Below are positions 25,429-34,868 of a stretch of DNA of 64,000 bases, one piece after another (position 1 is the first letter of the stretch; each line of letters opens with the position of its first letter). The notes under the pieces were generated by a model. That model was not told the origin of the DNA. It was given only the letters and a program-made list of their open reading frames with translations, and ran no database searches. The stretch is from Brevundimonas subvibrioides ATCC 15264. Its GTDB lineage: Bacteria > Pseudomonadota > Alphaproteobacteria > Caulobacterales > Caulobacteraceae. The translations under genes and the position numbers were made by a program. The DNA is taken from contig NC_014375.1 of NCBI RefSeq assembly GCF_000144605.1, positions 2,418,001-2,482,000 on the forward strand, read 5' to 3'.

Positions 25429-26427
25429 ATGACCACCCCGACCCAATCCGAGATCGACGCCCGTCTGGGCGAGCTCAGCAAGCTGAAAGCCGCCATCGGC
25501 CAGGCCATCGTGGGCCAGACCGAGGTCGTCGAGCAGCTGCTGATCGGCCTTCTCGCCGGGGGGCATTGCCTGATCGAGGGCGTGCCGGGACTGGGCAAGA
25601 CCCTGCTGGTCCGCACCCTGGGCCAGGCGCTCGCGCTCGAGTTTCGCCGGGTCCAGTTCACCCCCGACCTGATGCCGTCCGACATCCTCGGCACCGAGGT
25701 TCTGGAAGAGGATCACGGCACCGGCCACCGGTCGTTCCGGTTCCAGCCGGGCCCGGTCTTCACCAACCTGTTCCTCGCCGACGAACTGAACCGCACGCCG
25801 CCCAAGACCCAGGCCGCCCTGCTGGAAGCCATGCAGGAACACACGGTCAGCTATGCCGGCGTCACCCACAGACTGAACGAACCGTTCTTCGTCCTGGCGA
25901 CCCAGAACCCGCTGGAACAGGCCGGGACCTATCCCCTGCCCGAGGCGCAGCTTGACCGCTTCCTGCTGAACATCCGGGTCGGCTATCCGACCGCCGACGA
26001 GGAGCGCGCCATCCTTGTCCAGACGACCGGCGGCGCCGGCGGCGCGGTGCCCCAGGTCATGACCGGGGCCGACGTCGTCGCCCTGCAGGGCTGGGTGCGG
26101 CAGGTCTATGTGGGCGACGCCCTGCTGACCTGGATCACGTCGCTGGTGCGCGCCACCCGCCCCTCTCCCGACGCGCCAAAGGCCATCCAGGACTACGTCC
26201 GCTGGGGAGCCGGTCCGCGCGCCGGTCAGGCCCTCGTATTGGCCGCCAAGGCGCGGGCCCTGCTGAACGGGCGTCTGGCGGCGACGCGCGAGGATGTGGT
26301 CGCCTTGGCCGCGCCGGTGCTGCGCCACCGCATCCTGCTGTCCTTCGCCGCCGAGGCGGAGCGCAAGACCGCCGACGACGTCGTCGCCGCCCTGCTGGCC
26401 GCCCTGCCCCCGCCGCGGCCGGACTGA
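25429..26427 (+). CDS. MoxR-family AAA+ ATPase
   Basis: A 332-residue AAA+ chaperone-like ATPase: Walker A GVPGLGKT (about 49-56), Walker B LFLADELNR (about 113-121), sensor 1 LATQNPLEQAGTYPLPEAQLDRF, and a lid domain to the end. MoxR proteins act with von Willebrand A-domain proteins in metal insertion or complex assembly. Here DUF58 (8-base gap) and BatA-like genes follow directly, the classic MoxR neighbourhood. The ATG 25429 start fits the family N-terminus. Confidence 0.92.
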   Translation: MTTPTQSEIDARLGELSKLKAAIGQAIVGQTEVVEQLLIGLLAGGHCLIEGVPGLGKTLLVRTLGQALALEFRRVQFTPDLMPSDILGTEVLEEDHGTGHRSFRFQPGPVFTNLFLADELNRTPPKTQAALLEAMQEHTVSYAGVTHRLNEPFFVLATQNPLEQAGTYPLPEAQLDRFLLNIRVGYPTADEERAILVQTTGGAGGAVPQVMTGADVVALQGWVRQVYVGDALLTWITSLVRATRPSPDAPKAIQDYVRWGAGPRAGQALVLAAKARALLNGRLAATREDVVALAAPVLRHRILLSFAAEAERKTADDVVAALLAALPPPRPD

Positions 26428-26435
26428 CGCCGGCC

Positions 26436-27338
26436 ATGTCGACCCCGGCCTTGTCGCCCCTGGACCTGCCACCCGAACTGCGCACGCGTCTTCGTGCCCT
26501 GTCCATCGTCCCGCGTCGCGCGGCGGCGCTGGCCAGCGCGGGCATGCACGACAGCCGCAACCGTGGCGGCGGCCTGGAGTTCGCCCAGTACCGCGCCTAC
26601 GAGCGTGGCGACGACCTGCGCGCCATCGACTGGAAGCTGTACGCCCGGTCCGACAAATTCTTCGTCCGCGACGCCGAACGCGAGAGCCCCATCGCCGTCT
26701 GGTTCGTCCTCGACGCCAGCGCCTCGATGGGCCAGGCCGATCTGGCCCGACCCGGCTGGTCCCGCTTCGACGCGGCCCGGCGGCTGGTCGCCAGCCTGAT
26801 CGAGATCGCCCTGTACCAGGGCGACCGGTTCGGCCTGATCGTCGAGGCGGCCGAGGGCCCCATCGTTATCGCGCCGGGCGGCGGCGGGCGTCACCGCGAC
26901 CGGCTGCTGCTGTCTCTGGCCCCCCTCCAGCCGGGCGGCGTCGCGCGGTGGGAGCGTGACGTCCCGGTCTTCGGCGAACAGATGGGGCGCAACGACCTGA
27001 TCCTGATCGTCAGCGACGGATTCGACGAAACCTGTGTCGCCACCGCCGAACGCCTGGCCGCGTCCGGCCGGGACGTCGCCCTGTTCCAGGTCCTGACCGC
27101 GGACGAGCGAGACTTCCCGTTCGCCCAGGCGTACCGCTTCCACGATCCCGAAACCGGGCAGGAGATCGTCGGAGACGGCCGCGCCCTGCGTCAGGACTAC
27201 CTCACCCGGTTCGCCGCCGCCCGCGCCGCCCTGTCGGCCCGCCTCGAGGCCCGCGGCATCCGCCACGTCGCGCATTTCGCTGACGAGAGCGCCGACCTGC
27301 CGATCCGCACCCTGTTTCGAGCGGCGGGCCGCGCATGA
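26436..27338 (+). CDS. DUF58 domain protein (vWA-like)
   Basis: A 300-residue protein with the DUF58 signature RAYERGDDLRAIDWKLYARSDKFFVRDAERE (about 53-85, read in parts) followed by a von Willebrand A-like domain with the MIDAS motif DASASMG. No membrane segment is apparent, unlike many DUF58 proteins. It is the expected partner of the MoxR ATPase upstream, 8 bases away. Its stop overlaps the next start (ATGA), so translation is coupled. Confidence 0.88.
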   Translation: MSTPALSPLDLPPELRTRLRALSIVPRRAAALASAGMHDSRNRGGGLEFAQYRAYERGDDLRAIDWKLYARSDKFFVRDAERESPIAVWFVLDASASMGQADLARPGWSRFDAARRLVASLIEIALYQGDRFGLIVEAAEGPIVIAPGGGGRHRDRLLLSLAPLQPGGVARWERDVPVFGEQMGRNDLILIVSDGFDETCVATAERLAASGRDVALFQVLTADERDFPFAQAYRFHDPETGQEIVGDGRALRQDYLTRFAAARAALSARLEARGIRHVAHFADESADLPIRTLFRAAGRA

Positions 27339-28489
27339 GCCCGTCCCTGCTGGCCCCGCTCGGCCTGTTCGCCCTGCTGGCGCTGGCGATCCCGGTCATC
27401 CTCCACATCGCTCGCCGGACCGAGAACCGGACCATCGCCTTCGCCGCCCTGCGCTGGCTGGAGGCCCGCCCGAACCCCCGGCGCAGCGTGACCGTCGACG
27501 AGCGCTGGCTTCTGGTCCTCCGCCTCGCCCTGCTGGCCCTGCTGGCGCTCTGGCTGGCGCGGCCCGTGCTCTGGAACGCCACCGATGAACGCCCGGTCGT
27601 CGCGGTCGCGCCCGGCGTCGATGCGGCGACCCTCGCCGCCCTGACGGACGGCGGAGATCGCCGCGTCTGGCTGGCCCCCGGGTTCCCGGCCGTCGGCGGT
27701 CCCGCGCCTGGCCCTGGTCCAAACCTCGCCAGCCTGATCCGCCAGCTCGACACGGAGCTGTCGCCCGGAACGCCCCTCGCCCTCGTCGTGCCCGGCACCC
27801 TGACCGGCGTGGATGCCGAACGGCCCCGACTGTCGCGTCGCGTCGATTGGCGGGTCGGACCGGTAGCGACACGCGCCGCATCGCCCGCACAGACCCGGCC
27901 GCTGGCCCTTTCGGTCCGCTACGCACCCGAAGCCGAAGGGACCGTCCGCTATTTCCGCGCCGCCGCCACGGCCTGGACCATGGCCGGTGCCGACCCGGCG
28001 TTCGACGCCGCCACGACCGATCGTCCCGTGGCGCGAGATACGCGCGCCCTGGTCTGGCTGGCCGCGGGCTCCGTACCTGCTGGCGTCGTGGCCTGGGTCC
28101 GCGACGGAGGCACGATCCTGACCGCGCTGGACGCCGTGATCCCCGTCGAGGGCGAGACCACACCGGTCTGGCGAGACGCCACCGGAGCCCCGCTCGCCCT
28201 GGCCGGGGCCTTGGGCCGGGGGCGCGTCATCCGGTTGACCCGCGCGCTCGAACCGGCCGCCATTCCGGCCCTCGTCGAGGCCTCCTTCCCCGATGCCCTG
28301 ATGACCATGCTGCGGCCCGCGCCGGCCCCGGCCCGTGTGGCGGCATCGGCCTTAGCGCCCCTGATCGGCGCGGCCCCCTACACACAGCCGCCCCTTGACC
28401 TCCGGCCCTGGCTGGCGCTGCTGATCGCCGCAGCCTTCGCCGCCGAGCGATGGATGGCGACCCGTCGGCAGAGAGCGGTCGCGCCATGA
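27335..28489 (+). CDS. BatA-type membrane protein
   Basis: A 384-residue protein whose N-terminus (LLAPLGLFALLALAIPVILHIARRTENRTIAFAALRWL, read in parts) is the BatA domain of aerotolerance-type operons, with two N-terminal membrane helices (about 6-25 and 58-75), a long periplasmic region and a C-terminal helix near 355-375. The central region is poorly conserved and I see no intact MIDAS site. It overlaps both neighbours by ATGA. It probably anchors the MoxR-DUF58 complex at the membrane; this is inferred from the operon type. Confidence 0.8.
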   Translation: MSPSLLAPLGLFALLALAIPVILHIARRTENRTIAFAALRWLEARPNPRRSVTVDERWLLVLRLALLALLALWLARPVLWNATDERPVVAVAPGVDAATLAALTDGGDRRVWLAPGFPAVGGPAPGPGPNLASLIRQLDTELSPGTPLALVVPGTLTGVDAERPRLSRRVDWRVGPVATRAASPAQTRPLALSVRYAPEAEGTVRYFRAAATAWTMAGADPAFDAATTDRPVARDTRALVWLAAGSVPAGVVAWVRDGGTILTALDAVIPVEGETTPVWRDATGAPLALAGALGRGRVIRLTRALEPAAIPALVEASFPDALMTMLRPAPAPARVAASALAPLIGAAPYTQPPLDLRPWLALLIAAAFAAERWMATRRQRAVAP

Positions 28490-30657
28490 CCGCCGTGCCC
28501 GTCCTTCTCGACCGGCAGCGCGACGCCCAGTGGCGGATGGTGGCCGACACCGTGGCCATCGGCCTGCCCGCCATCCTCGTGGCGTCCGCGCTGGGCTGGC
28601 GGCTGTTCGGCCTCGCGGGGCTTCTGGCGCTCGCGCTGGCCGGCCTGTGCGTCCTTGCGATCGTCTCCGTCAGGCGCGCGCGGCGGCTGGACCGTGACTG
28701 GCTGATCGGCGCTCTGGACGCGCGCCTGCCCCGGTTCGAGGACAGTTCGGCCCTCCTGTTTCGCGATCGCTCCGGCCTGTCGGGCCTCGTCGGCCTGCAA
28801 CGCGCCCGCCTCGAGAGCCGCGTCGACGAGGCCCGCGCGGTCGATCTCCGCCCCGCCTGGTCCCGCCGCCCGATCGCGGTGAGCTGGGCCGCCAGCGTCG
28901 TCCTGACCGCGATCATCCTGCTGTGGCCCGCCCCCGGCACGACCGCCCGTCCGACGACCGGGGATCCGGCCGCGCCCGGCACCGCCGGCCCGCCCGCGAT
29001 CACCGGCGTGCGCCTCCGGATCACGCCCCCCGCCTACACCGGCCTGCCCGTCCGCGAGCAGACGGCGCTGGACGCCAGCGTGCCCGAAGGCTCCCGTGTC
29101 GAGTGGCTCGTCGACTTCGCGCCGCAACCGACCACGGCCAGCGTCGATGTCCCGGACAGCCGTGCCACGCCGCTGGTGCGCGACGGTACCCGATGGACCG
29201 GCGCGCGGCTGATCGATCGGCCCACCCTGTACCGTCTCGCGGCCGAGGCGCTGCCGCGCCAGCGGCTTCACCGGCTCGACGCCGTCGCCGACGCCGTCCC
29301 CGTGGTCCAGCTGATCGAGCCGGATCGCCAGCTGTTGCTCGTGACCCCCGGACAGGCGCGCTGGAGCCCCGTCTTCGAGGTCAGCGACGATTACGGCGTG
29401 CTCGAAAGCGCCACCCTGAAGATCACCGTGACCAAGGGCGACGGCGAGAACATCACCTTCGAGCAACGATCGACATCGCTGAGCGGCACGGGCGAGGCCC
29501 GGCAGCGCCGCTTCTCCCCCACGCTCGACCTCGCCCGCGAAGGCATGGCTCCCGGCAGCGACCTGATCGTCCAGCTGATCGTCAGCGACAACCGCAGCCC
29601 CGAACGCCATGTGGTCGAGGGGCCCAGCGTGATCCTGCGCTGGCCGACGAATCTGGGTCTGGCCGATGGTCTGGACGGCATGGCCGCCCCCGTCCTGCCG
29701 GTCTATTTCGCCAGCCAGCGCCAGATCATCATCGACGCGGAGGCCCTGATCGCCGAACGGCCCCGGCTGGACCCGGCCCGGTTCGTCAGCCGCTCCGATG
29801 GGATCGGCAACGACCAGGCCCGGCTGCGCAACCGCTATGGCCAGTTCATGGGCGGCGAGAACGAGGCCGGTGGATCGGGGGGCGGCATCGCCCTGCCCAC
29901 CAACGACGCCCCGCCGACGCCCGCGCTTCCGACCAATGACGCGCCCGCGCTCTCACGCTTCGAACGCCCGGAAGCCCACCCCGACCACGAGGGCCATCAG
30001 GAGGGCGACGCGGCCCCCGCCGTTTTCGGTGAGGCGGAAGATGTCCTGCACGAGTTCGGCCACGCCCACGACGAGGGCGACGCCGCCACCCTGTTCGACC
30101 CCGGCACCCGTTCGACGCTCAGCCAGGCGCTGGATGCGATGTGGAGCTCCGAACGCGCCCTGCGTCAGGGCAAGCCCGAAGACGCGCTTCCTTTCGCCAA
30201 CATCGCTCTGGAACTGCTGAAACAGGCGCAGCAGGCGACGCGCATCTTCCTGCGCCGCACCGGCTCGGATCTGCCGCCTATCGACCTGTCGCGCCGCCTG
30301 ACCGGCGACCGTGACGACATCGTCGCCGAGGAGGAAACGCCGCCCGTCCGGACGCCAGCCGACACCGTCGTCGCTGACGCCTGGCGCGCCCTGGATGAGC
30401 GTCCGAGCCCCGGCCGCGCCCCGCCCCTGGCGCTCGGCGCGCTGGATCGCTGGGTGCGCGAGAACCGCGGCCGCCTGTCCGATCCCCTCGCGCTCGGAGC
30501 CGCCATCGACACCGTCCGGAACGAGCCGGGCTGTCTGGACTGCCGCCGTCGCCTGCGGGCCCTGCTGTGGAGTGCGCTCGAGCGTCCGCCCGTCGTCGTG
30601 CGCCGGCGCGAGGCCCCCGGCACGCGCGGCCAGCGCTATCTGGATGCCCTGCGATGA
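28486..30657 (+). CDS. DUF4175-like large membrane protein
   Basis: A 723-residue protein. Helices lie near residues 20-65 (two) and about 125-145. A long periplasmic part follows with RITPPAYTGLP, VSDDYGVLESATLKITVTKGDGE and SDNRSPERHVVEGP, features of the DUF4175 family of alphaproteobacteria. A low-complexity Pro/Asn/His/Asp segment (about 465-540) carries the near-repeat LPTNDAP twice. I chose ATG 28486, overlapping the previous stop (ATGA), over the longer frame from 28450. Function unknown; it is a conserved member of MoxR/DUF58/BatA operons. Confidence 0.75.
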   Translation: MTAVPVLLDRQRDAQWRMVADTVAIGLPAILVASALGWRLFGLAGLLALALAGLCVLAIVSVRRARRLDRDWLIGALDARLPRFEDSSALLFRDRSGLSGLVGLQRARLESRVDEARAVDLRPAWSRRPIAVSWAASVVLTAIILLWPAPGTTARPTTGDPAAPGTAGPPAITGVRLRITPPAYTGLPVREQTALDASVPEGSRVEWLVDFAPQPTTASVDVPDSRATPLVRDGTRWTGARLIDRPTLYRLAAEALPRQRLHRLDAVADAVPVVQLIEPDRQLLLVTPGQARWSPVFEVSDDYGVLESATLKITVTKGDGENITFEQRSTSLSGTGEARQRRFSPTLDLAREGMAPGSDLIVQLIVSDNRSPERHVVEGPSVILRWPTNLGLADGLDGMAAPVLPVYFASQRQIIIDAEALIAERPRLDPARFVSRSDGIGNDQARLRNRYGQFMGGENEAGGSGGGIALPTNDAPPTPALPTNDAPALSRFERPEAHPDHEGHQEGDAAPAVFGEAEDVLHEFGHAHDEGDAATLFDPGTRSTLSQALDAMWSSERALRQGKPEDALPFANIALELLKQAQQATRIFLRRTGSDLPPIDLSRRLTGDRDDIVAEEETPPVRTPADTVVADAWRALDERPSPGRAPPLALGALDRWVRENRGRLSDPLALGAAIDTVRNEPGCLDCRRRLRALLWSALERPPVVVRRREAPGTRGQRYLDALR

Positions 30658-32492
30658 TGGCCGGAACGTTCGATGCCCGGCTGTGGGTCGCGCTGATCCT
30701 TCTCATCGCCGTGGCGACGGGTCTGATCCGGCTCTGGCTGTGGCAACGCGCGGCGGCGGTGGCGGACCGCGCGCCGGCATGGCGACTGCTGTTGCTCGCC
30801 GGGCTCCAGGTCATGGCCGCGGCCCTGCTCTGGTTCACCCTGTTTCCGCCCGCGGCCGTTCTGCGGTCCGGTACCCTGATCGTGGCGACCGCGGGATCAC
30901 CCGCGACGATCGCTCAGGCCCCCGGCGACGTCCTGGTCGCCCTGCCCGAGGCGGGCGAGATCGCGGGGGCCGGGCGGATGCCGGACCTCGCCACCGCGCT
31001 GCGCCGTCATGCCTCGGCCAGCCGGATCCGGATCGAGGGACAGGGCCTCGTCCCCCGCGACCAGACCCCTTTGCCCCTGCCGGTCGACTTCGACCCGCCG
31101 CTCCTCCCCGGCGGCCTGATCGACGTCACCCTGCCGGATCCGGCGGCCCCCGGTGCCATTGTCCAGGCGGGCGGACAGGTCGGGACCCTGCCCGCCGGGA
31201 CGGTCGAACTGGTCGATCCCGCCGACACCGTCGTCGATCGCGTCCGCGTGGTCGCGAACCAGCGGTTCGTCCTCTCCGCCAGCACCCGCGCACCCGGCCT
31301 CGCCCTGTTCGACCTGCGTGTGCGCGACGCTGCCGGACGGCTGGTGGAGCGGATCGCCGTTCCCGTGGAAACCCGCCCACAGACCCCGCCCCGTATCCGC
31401 GTCCTGGCCGGAGCGCCCGGCCCCGAAACCAAATACCTTCAGCGCTGGGCCCAGGATGCCGGCATCGATCTGGGCATCGACATCGACCTCGGAGCCGGCA
31501 TCCAGTTGGGGGACGCGCCCCTGGCCCTGAACGCGACGGCGCTGGGCGCGATCGATCTGGTGGTCATCGACGACCGGCGTTGGGAGGCCCTCGGCGCAGG
31601 CGGGCGCGCGGCCCTGGCCGGCGCCGTTGATCGCGGCATGGGCCTTCTGCTGCGTCCGACGGGCGCGCTGTCGCCCGCGACCCGGCGAGACTGGGCGAAC
31701 CTCGGCCTGACACTGACCGGCAGCGGCGAGGTCCTGCCGCTCCAGCTCGACCCACCGACCGCCGGACCGGCCACCCCGGAGACCCCCGAGCCGGAGCCGG
31801 ACGCCCTGCCGGAGCTCGGCCGCCTCGACACGACGGCGACCGGCACCGATGCGGTCTCCATCATTCGTGACCCCGAAGGCACCCCGCTCGCCAGCTGGCG
31901 CGCGCGCGGCCGGGGCCGGGTCGGCGTGTGGACGGTGACCGACAGCTACGCCCTCGTCCTGACCGGCCGCCCGGATCGCTACGGAGAGCTGTGGAGCGCC
32001 CTGTTCTCCGACCTCGCCCGGGCCGGCGACGCCAGCCGCGCCACGGTGCCGGACATCCCGCGCGCCGGAACGCGCTTCGCCGTCTGCGGCCTCTCGGGGC
32101 AGGCCAGCGTGATCGGGCCGGACGGAACCGGGCAGCCGCTCCGCATCGACCCGGCGACCGGCGATCAGGCCTGCGCGGGCGTCTGGCCCGAGCGCAGCGG
32201 CTGGCATCTGGTGCGCGATGGCCGGGGACGCGAGACGAACGTCTTCGTCCAGCCCGCCGACGCGACCCCGTCTCTGGTCGCTGCCGCCCATCGATCCGCC
32301 ACGCTCGCCCTGACCCACGCCGCGGCGCGGACGGCCGCGTCGGCCGCGTCCGTCCAGGCCGAAGGCTCGCCCTGGCCCTGGTTCATCGGCCTGCTGGCGA
32401 CCCTGACCGGCCTGTGGGGACTGGAGCGCAACCGCACGACCGCCCTGCCGGGCTGGGTCCGACGCCTGCGACCCACAGGCCGTCAGGCCTAG
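30654..32492 (+). CDS. membrane protein of the MoxR operon, function unknown
   Basis: A 612-residue protein with N-terminal helices (WVALILLIAVATGLIRLWLW and WRLLLLAGLQVMAAALLWF), a large periplasmic region built of beta-rich segments, and a C-terminal helix (PWFIGLLATLTGLWGL). The middle has a Rossmann-like stretch (RIRVLAGAPGPETKYLQRW, IDLVVIDDRRWEALG) like the glutamine-amidotransferase-type domains of large Bat-associated proteins. ATG 30654 (or 30657) overlaps the previous stop. It is the last gene of the operon and meets the amidase tail to tail at CTAG. Confidence 0.72.
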   Translation: MMAGTFDARLWVALILLIAVATGLIRLWLWQRAAAVADRAPAWRLLLLAGLQVMAAALLWFTLFPPAAVLRSGTLIVATAGSPATIAQAPGDVLVALPEAGEIAGAGRMPDLATALRRHASASRIRIEGQGLVPRDQTPLPLPVDFDPPLLPGGLIDVTLPDPAAPGAIVQAGGQVGTLPAGTVELVDPADTVVDRVRVVANQRFVLSASTRAPGLALFDLRVRDAAGRLVERIAVPVETRPQTPPRIRVLAGAPGPETKYLQRWAQDAGIDLGIDIDLGAGIQLGDAPLALNATALGAIDLVVIDDRRWEALGAGGRAALAGAVDRGMGLLLRPTGALSPATRRDWANLGLTLTGSGEVLPLQLDPPTAGPATPETPEPEPDALPELGRLDTTATGTDAVSIIRDPEGTPLASWRARGRGRVGVWTVTDSYALVLTGRPDRYGELWSALFSDLARAGDASRATVPDIPRAGTRFAVCGLSGQASVIGPDGTGQPLRIDPATGDQACAGVWPERSGWHLVRDGRGRETNVFVQPADATPSLVAAAHRSATLALTHAAARTAASAASVQAEGSPWPWFIGLLATLTGLWGLERNRTTALPGWVRRLRPTGRQA

Positions 32493-33934
32493 GGCATCGG
32501 CGGCCGCGGCGGCCGGGGCGTGTGCTGCTCATAGGCATAACCCAGCGACAGGATCTTCGCGTCGTCCCACTGGCCGCCGATGAAGCTCAGCCCGACCGGC
32601 ATGCCCCGGTCCAGGCCCATGGGCACGGTCAGGTGCGGATAGCCCGCCACGGCTGGCAGCCGGCTGGCCGACCCCTGCCCCCGGTCGTCGTCGTCGGGAT
32701 CGTTGGTCCAGGCGCGCGAGGTGCTGGGCGCGATCAGGGCCACGACCGTGTTCTCGGCCATCATCCGGTCGATGCCTTCCGGCCCGGCCTGACGCAGGGC
32801 CGTGGCCCGCGCCTCCAGATAGGCCGGATCGTCCAGCCCCTTGGTCGCCTCGGCGGTGATGAACAGCTCCTGGCCGAACAGCACGGTCTCGCGCGGCTCG
32901 GCGTTGTTGAACGCGATCACGTCGGCCAGCGTCCGGGTCGGCACCTGCTGGGGATCGGTCGAGGCCAGATAGGTGTTCAGGTCCGCCTTCAGCTCGGTCA
33001 TCAGGGTCATCAGCTCCCCCGCGCCGACGCCCGAGGTGTCCGGAGCGGTCGTGATCTCGACCAGTTCGGCCCCCTGCTCCCGCAGCGCCACCAGCGCCTG
33101 CTCGAAGGTCGCCTGCGCCTCGGCCGAATAGTTGCCGACCAGATAGCGCAGCACCCCCAGCCGTGCACCCTTCAGGGACCCGGCGTCGAGGGCGGCGCGG
33201 AAATCGGTCGTATGCGCATCGGCCTCGGCGGTCGCCGGATCGGCGGGATCGGACCCCGCCATCGCGGTGAGGACCGTAGCAGCCGTGGCCACGTCCATGG
33301 CGATGGGGCCGGCCGTGTCCTGCGAATGGCTGATCGGCACGATATGGGTCCGCGACACCAGACCGACCGTGGGCTTGAAGCCGACCACGCCGTTGACCGA
33401 GGCCGGGCAGGTGATCGATCCATCCGTCTCCGAACCGATCGCGGCCGGGGCCAGGCCGATCGCCACCGCCGCCGCCGATCCGGCCGACGATCCGCAGGGC
33501 GTCCGCTCGAAATCATAGGGATTGCGCGTCTGCCCGCCCACCGCGCTCCAGCCCGAGATCGAGGCGCTGGAGCGGATGTTGGCCCATTCCGACAGATTGG
33601 TCTTGCCCAGGATCACCGCGCCCGCCTCGCGCAGACGCGCCACCAGCGGCGCGTCCCGACCCGGCGCGTTGTTGGCCAGCGCCAGCGACCCGGCGGTCGT
33701 GGGCATGTCGCGCGTCTCGATATTGTCCTTCAACAGGATGGGCATGCCGGTGATGCCGTCCGCGGGCGTCCATTCGACCTGGCCGACCGCGGGGTTCCAC
33801 AGGATCACGCTGTTGGCTGTCGCCTCGTCCCGGGCCGCGGCCGCCGAGCCCCAGCTCTGGGCCGCCGCGCCCGTCGCCACCGACAGCGCCAGCACCGAGG
33901 CCGAAACAGCCCACGCGATCTTCGTTCCGAACAT
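32489..33934 (-). CDS. secreted amidase-signature hydrolase (paralogue 1)
   Basis: A 481-residue amidase-signature enzyme with a signal peptide ending GAAAQ. The Ser-cisSer-Lys core is visible: Lys in LPILLKDNIET, Gly/Ser-rich CGSSAGSAAAVAIG, and the nucleophile region GSETDGSITCPAS. These enzymes hydrolyse linear amides; the export signal argues against a GatA role. ATG 33934 follows a GGGGGATC ribosome site; the longer frame adds only six residues. A close paralogue lies at 51700-53187 and shares a 46-base identical block. Confidence 0.88.
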   Translation of the reverse strand: MFGTKIAWAVSASVLALSVATGAAAQSWGSAAAARDEATANSVILWNPAVGQVEWTPADGITGMPILLKDNIETRDMPTTAGSLALANNAPGRDAPLVARLREAGAVILGKTNLSEWANIRSSASISGWSAVGGQTRNPYDFERTPCGSSAGSAAAVAIGLAPAAIGSETDGSITCPASVNGVVGFKPTVGLVSRTHIVPISHSQDTAGPIAMDVATAATVLTAMAGSDPADPATAEADAHTTDFRAALDAGSLKGARLGVLRYLVGNYSAEAQATFEQALVALREQGAELVEITTAPDTSGVGAGELMTLMTELKADLNTYLASTDPQQVPTRTLADVIAFNNAEPRETVLFGQELFITAEATKGLDDPAYLEARATALRQAGPEGIDRMMAENTVVALIAPSTSRAWTNDPDDDDRGQGSASRLPAVAGYPHLTVPMGLDRGMPVGLSFIGGQWDDAKILSLGYAYEQHTPRPPRPPMP

Positions 33935-34065
33935 GATGGATCCCCCGCGCACACCGCGCTGACAGCGACCCTAGCCCGACCGTCCGGGTTCTGAACAGGG
34001 CCGCTTGCCGCACCCTTGCCCGTCCGCCGAAGCGGTGTAGCTTCACCGTGGGGACGGAGGGGATC

Positions 34066-34545
34066 ATGGCGCGGGGGAACGATCGAAAGGGCTGGCGGGC
34101 GGCGGTGTCACGCTGGCTGACCGGGCCGCTGATGCTGGTCTCGATCAGCCTGACGCTAGGACTTGCGGCGTGTGCCACGCCTGTGGGCCCCACCGTCGCA
34201 CCACCGACCGCTTCGGTCATGGTCGAGGCCTGGATCGGGCCGGTGGAGGAGATCCGCACCGACCGGGTCATGACCTTCTACCGGGCCTATGGCGGCGGCG
34301 CGAACCGGCTGGGGTCCTGGCTGTCGCCGACCCCGCCGGCCTCGCGCCAGTCCGTCCGCGAGAGCCTCGCCCTGCCGCCCCAGAATACCGCCGAGTTCTA
34401 TTCCGTGGTCACGGTCCCGGCCGGCACCCTGATGAAGGTCGGCACCGCCGCCCCTGCCTTCGACCAGCCCGGCGGGGGCCGGCAGGTGCAGCTGCTGGAG
34501 CTGATCCCGCCCGACAGCTTCTCCGACCCCATGCCCCTGCCATGA
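34066..34545 (+). CDS. small putative lipoprotein
   Basis: A 159-residue protein with a basic start, a hydrophobic segment (GPLMLVSISLTLGLAAC) and a lipobox-like LAAC, so the mature protein would be a lipoprotein beginning CATPVGP. The rest has no domain I recognise. ATG 34066 is preceded by GGAGGGG; the frame could extend to GTG 34048. It overlaps the next gene by ATGA, so the two are coupled. Confidence 0.7.
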   Translation: MARGNDRKGWRAAVSRWLTGPLMLVSISLTLGLAACATPVGPTVAPPTASVMVEAWIGPVEEIRTDRVMTFYRAYGGGANRLGSWLSPTPPASRQSVRESLALPPQNTAEFYSVVTVPAGTLMKVGTAAPAFDQPGGGRQVQLLELIPPDSFSDPMPLP

Positions 34546-34823
34546 GCCGTCCCGAGGAAGCGGTCGTCATCGATCTGCCCGGCGGCGATCAACTGGTGCT
34601 CTACGCCTTCGCGGCCCATGCCGCCGACCGGGGCACGATCGTGCGGCGTCAGCCCGACCGCCGTCGCCGCTGGACCGCCAAACCGCCCGGGACCGACGGG
34701 CCGGACGCCTACGTTTCGCTGGACCACGACGCGACCGGCGTCTTCGCCGACACCTGGCAGGGCCTGCGGGTGCGGCTCGACCCCGACACCGGCGCGATCC
34801 TGGCGAGCACCTTCGTCAAATAG
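34542..34823 (+). CDS. small hypothetical protein coupled to the lipoprotein
   Basis: A 93-residue soluble protein (starts MSRPEEAVVIDLPGGDQ, ends TGAILASTFVK) with no signal peptide or recognised domain. It is taken as real because its start overlaps the lipoprotein stop (ATGA), its composition matches neighbouring coding DNA, and no competing gene lies there. Function unknown. Confidence 0.6.
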   Translation: MSRPEEAVVIDLPGGDQLVLYAFAAHAADRGTIVRRQPDRRRRWTAKPPGTDGPDAYVSLDHDATGVFADTWQGLRVRLDPDTGAILASTFVK

Positions 34824-34868
34824 GCCCGGCGGCGCGGGACCCGGGCCGGACCGGCACAGGCATGGACA

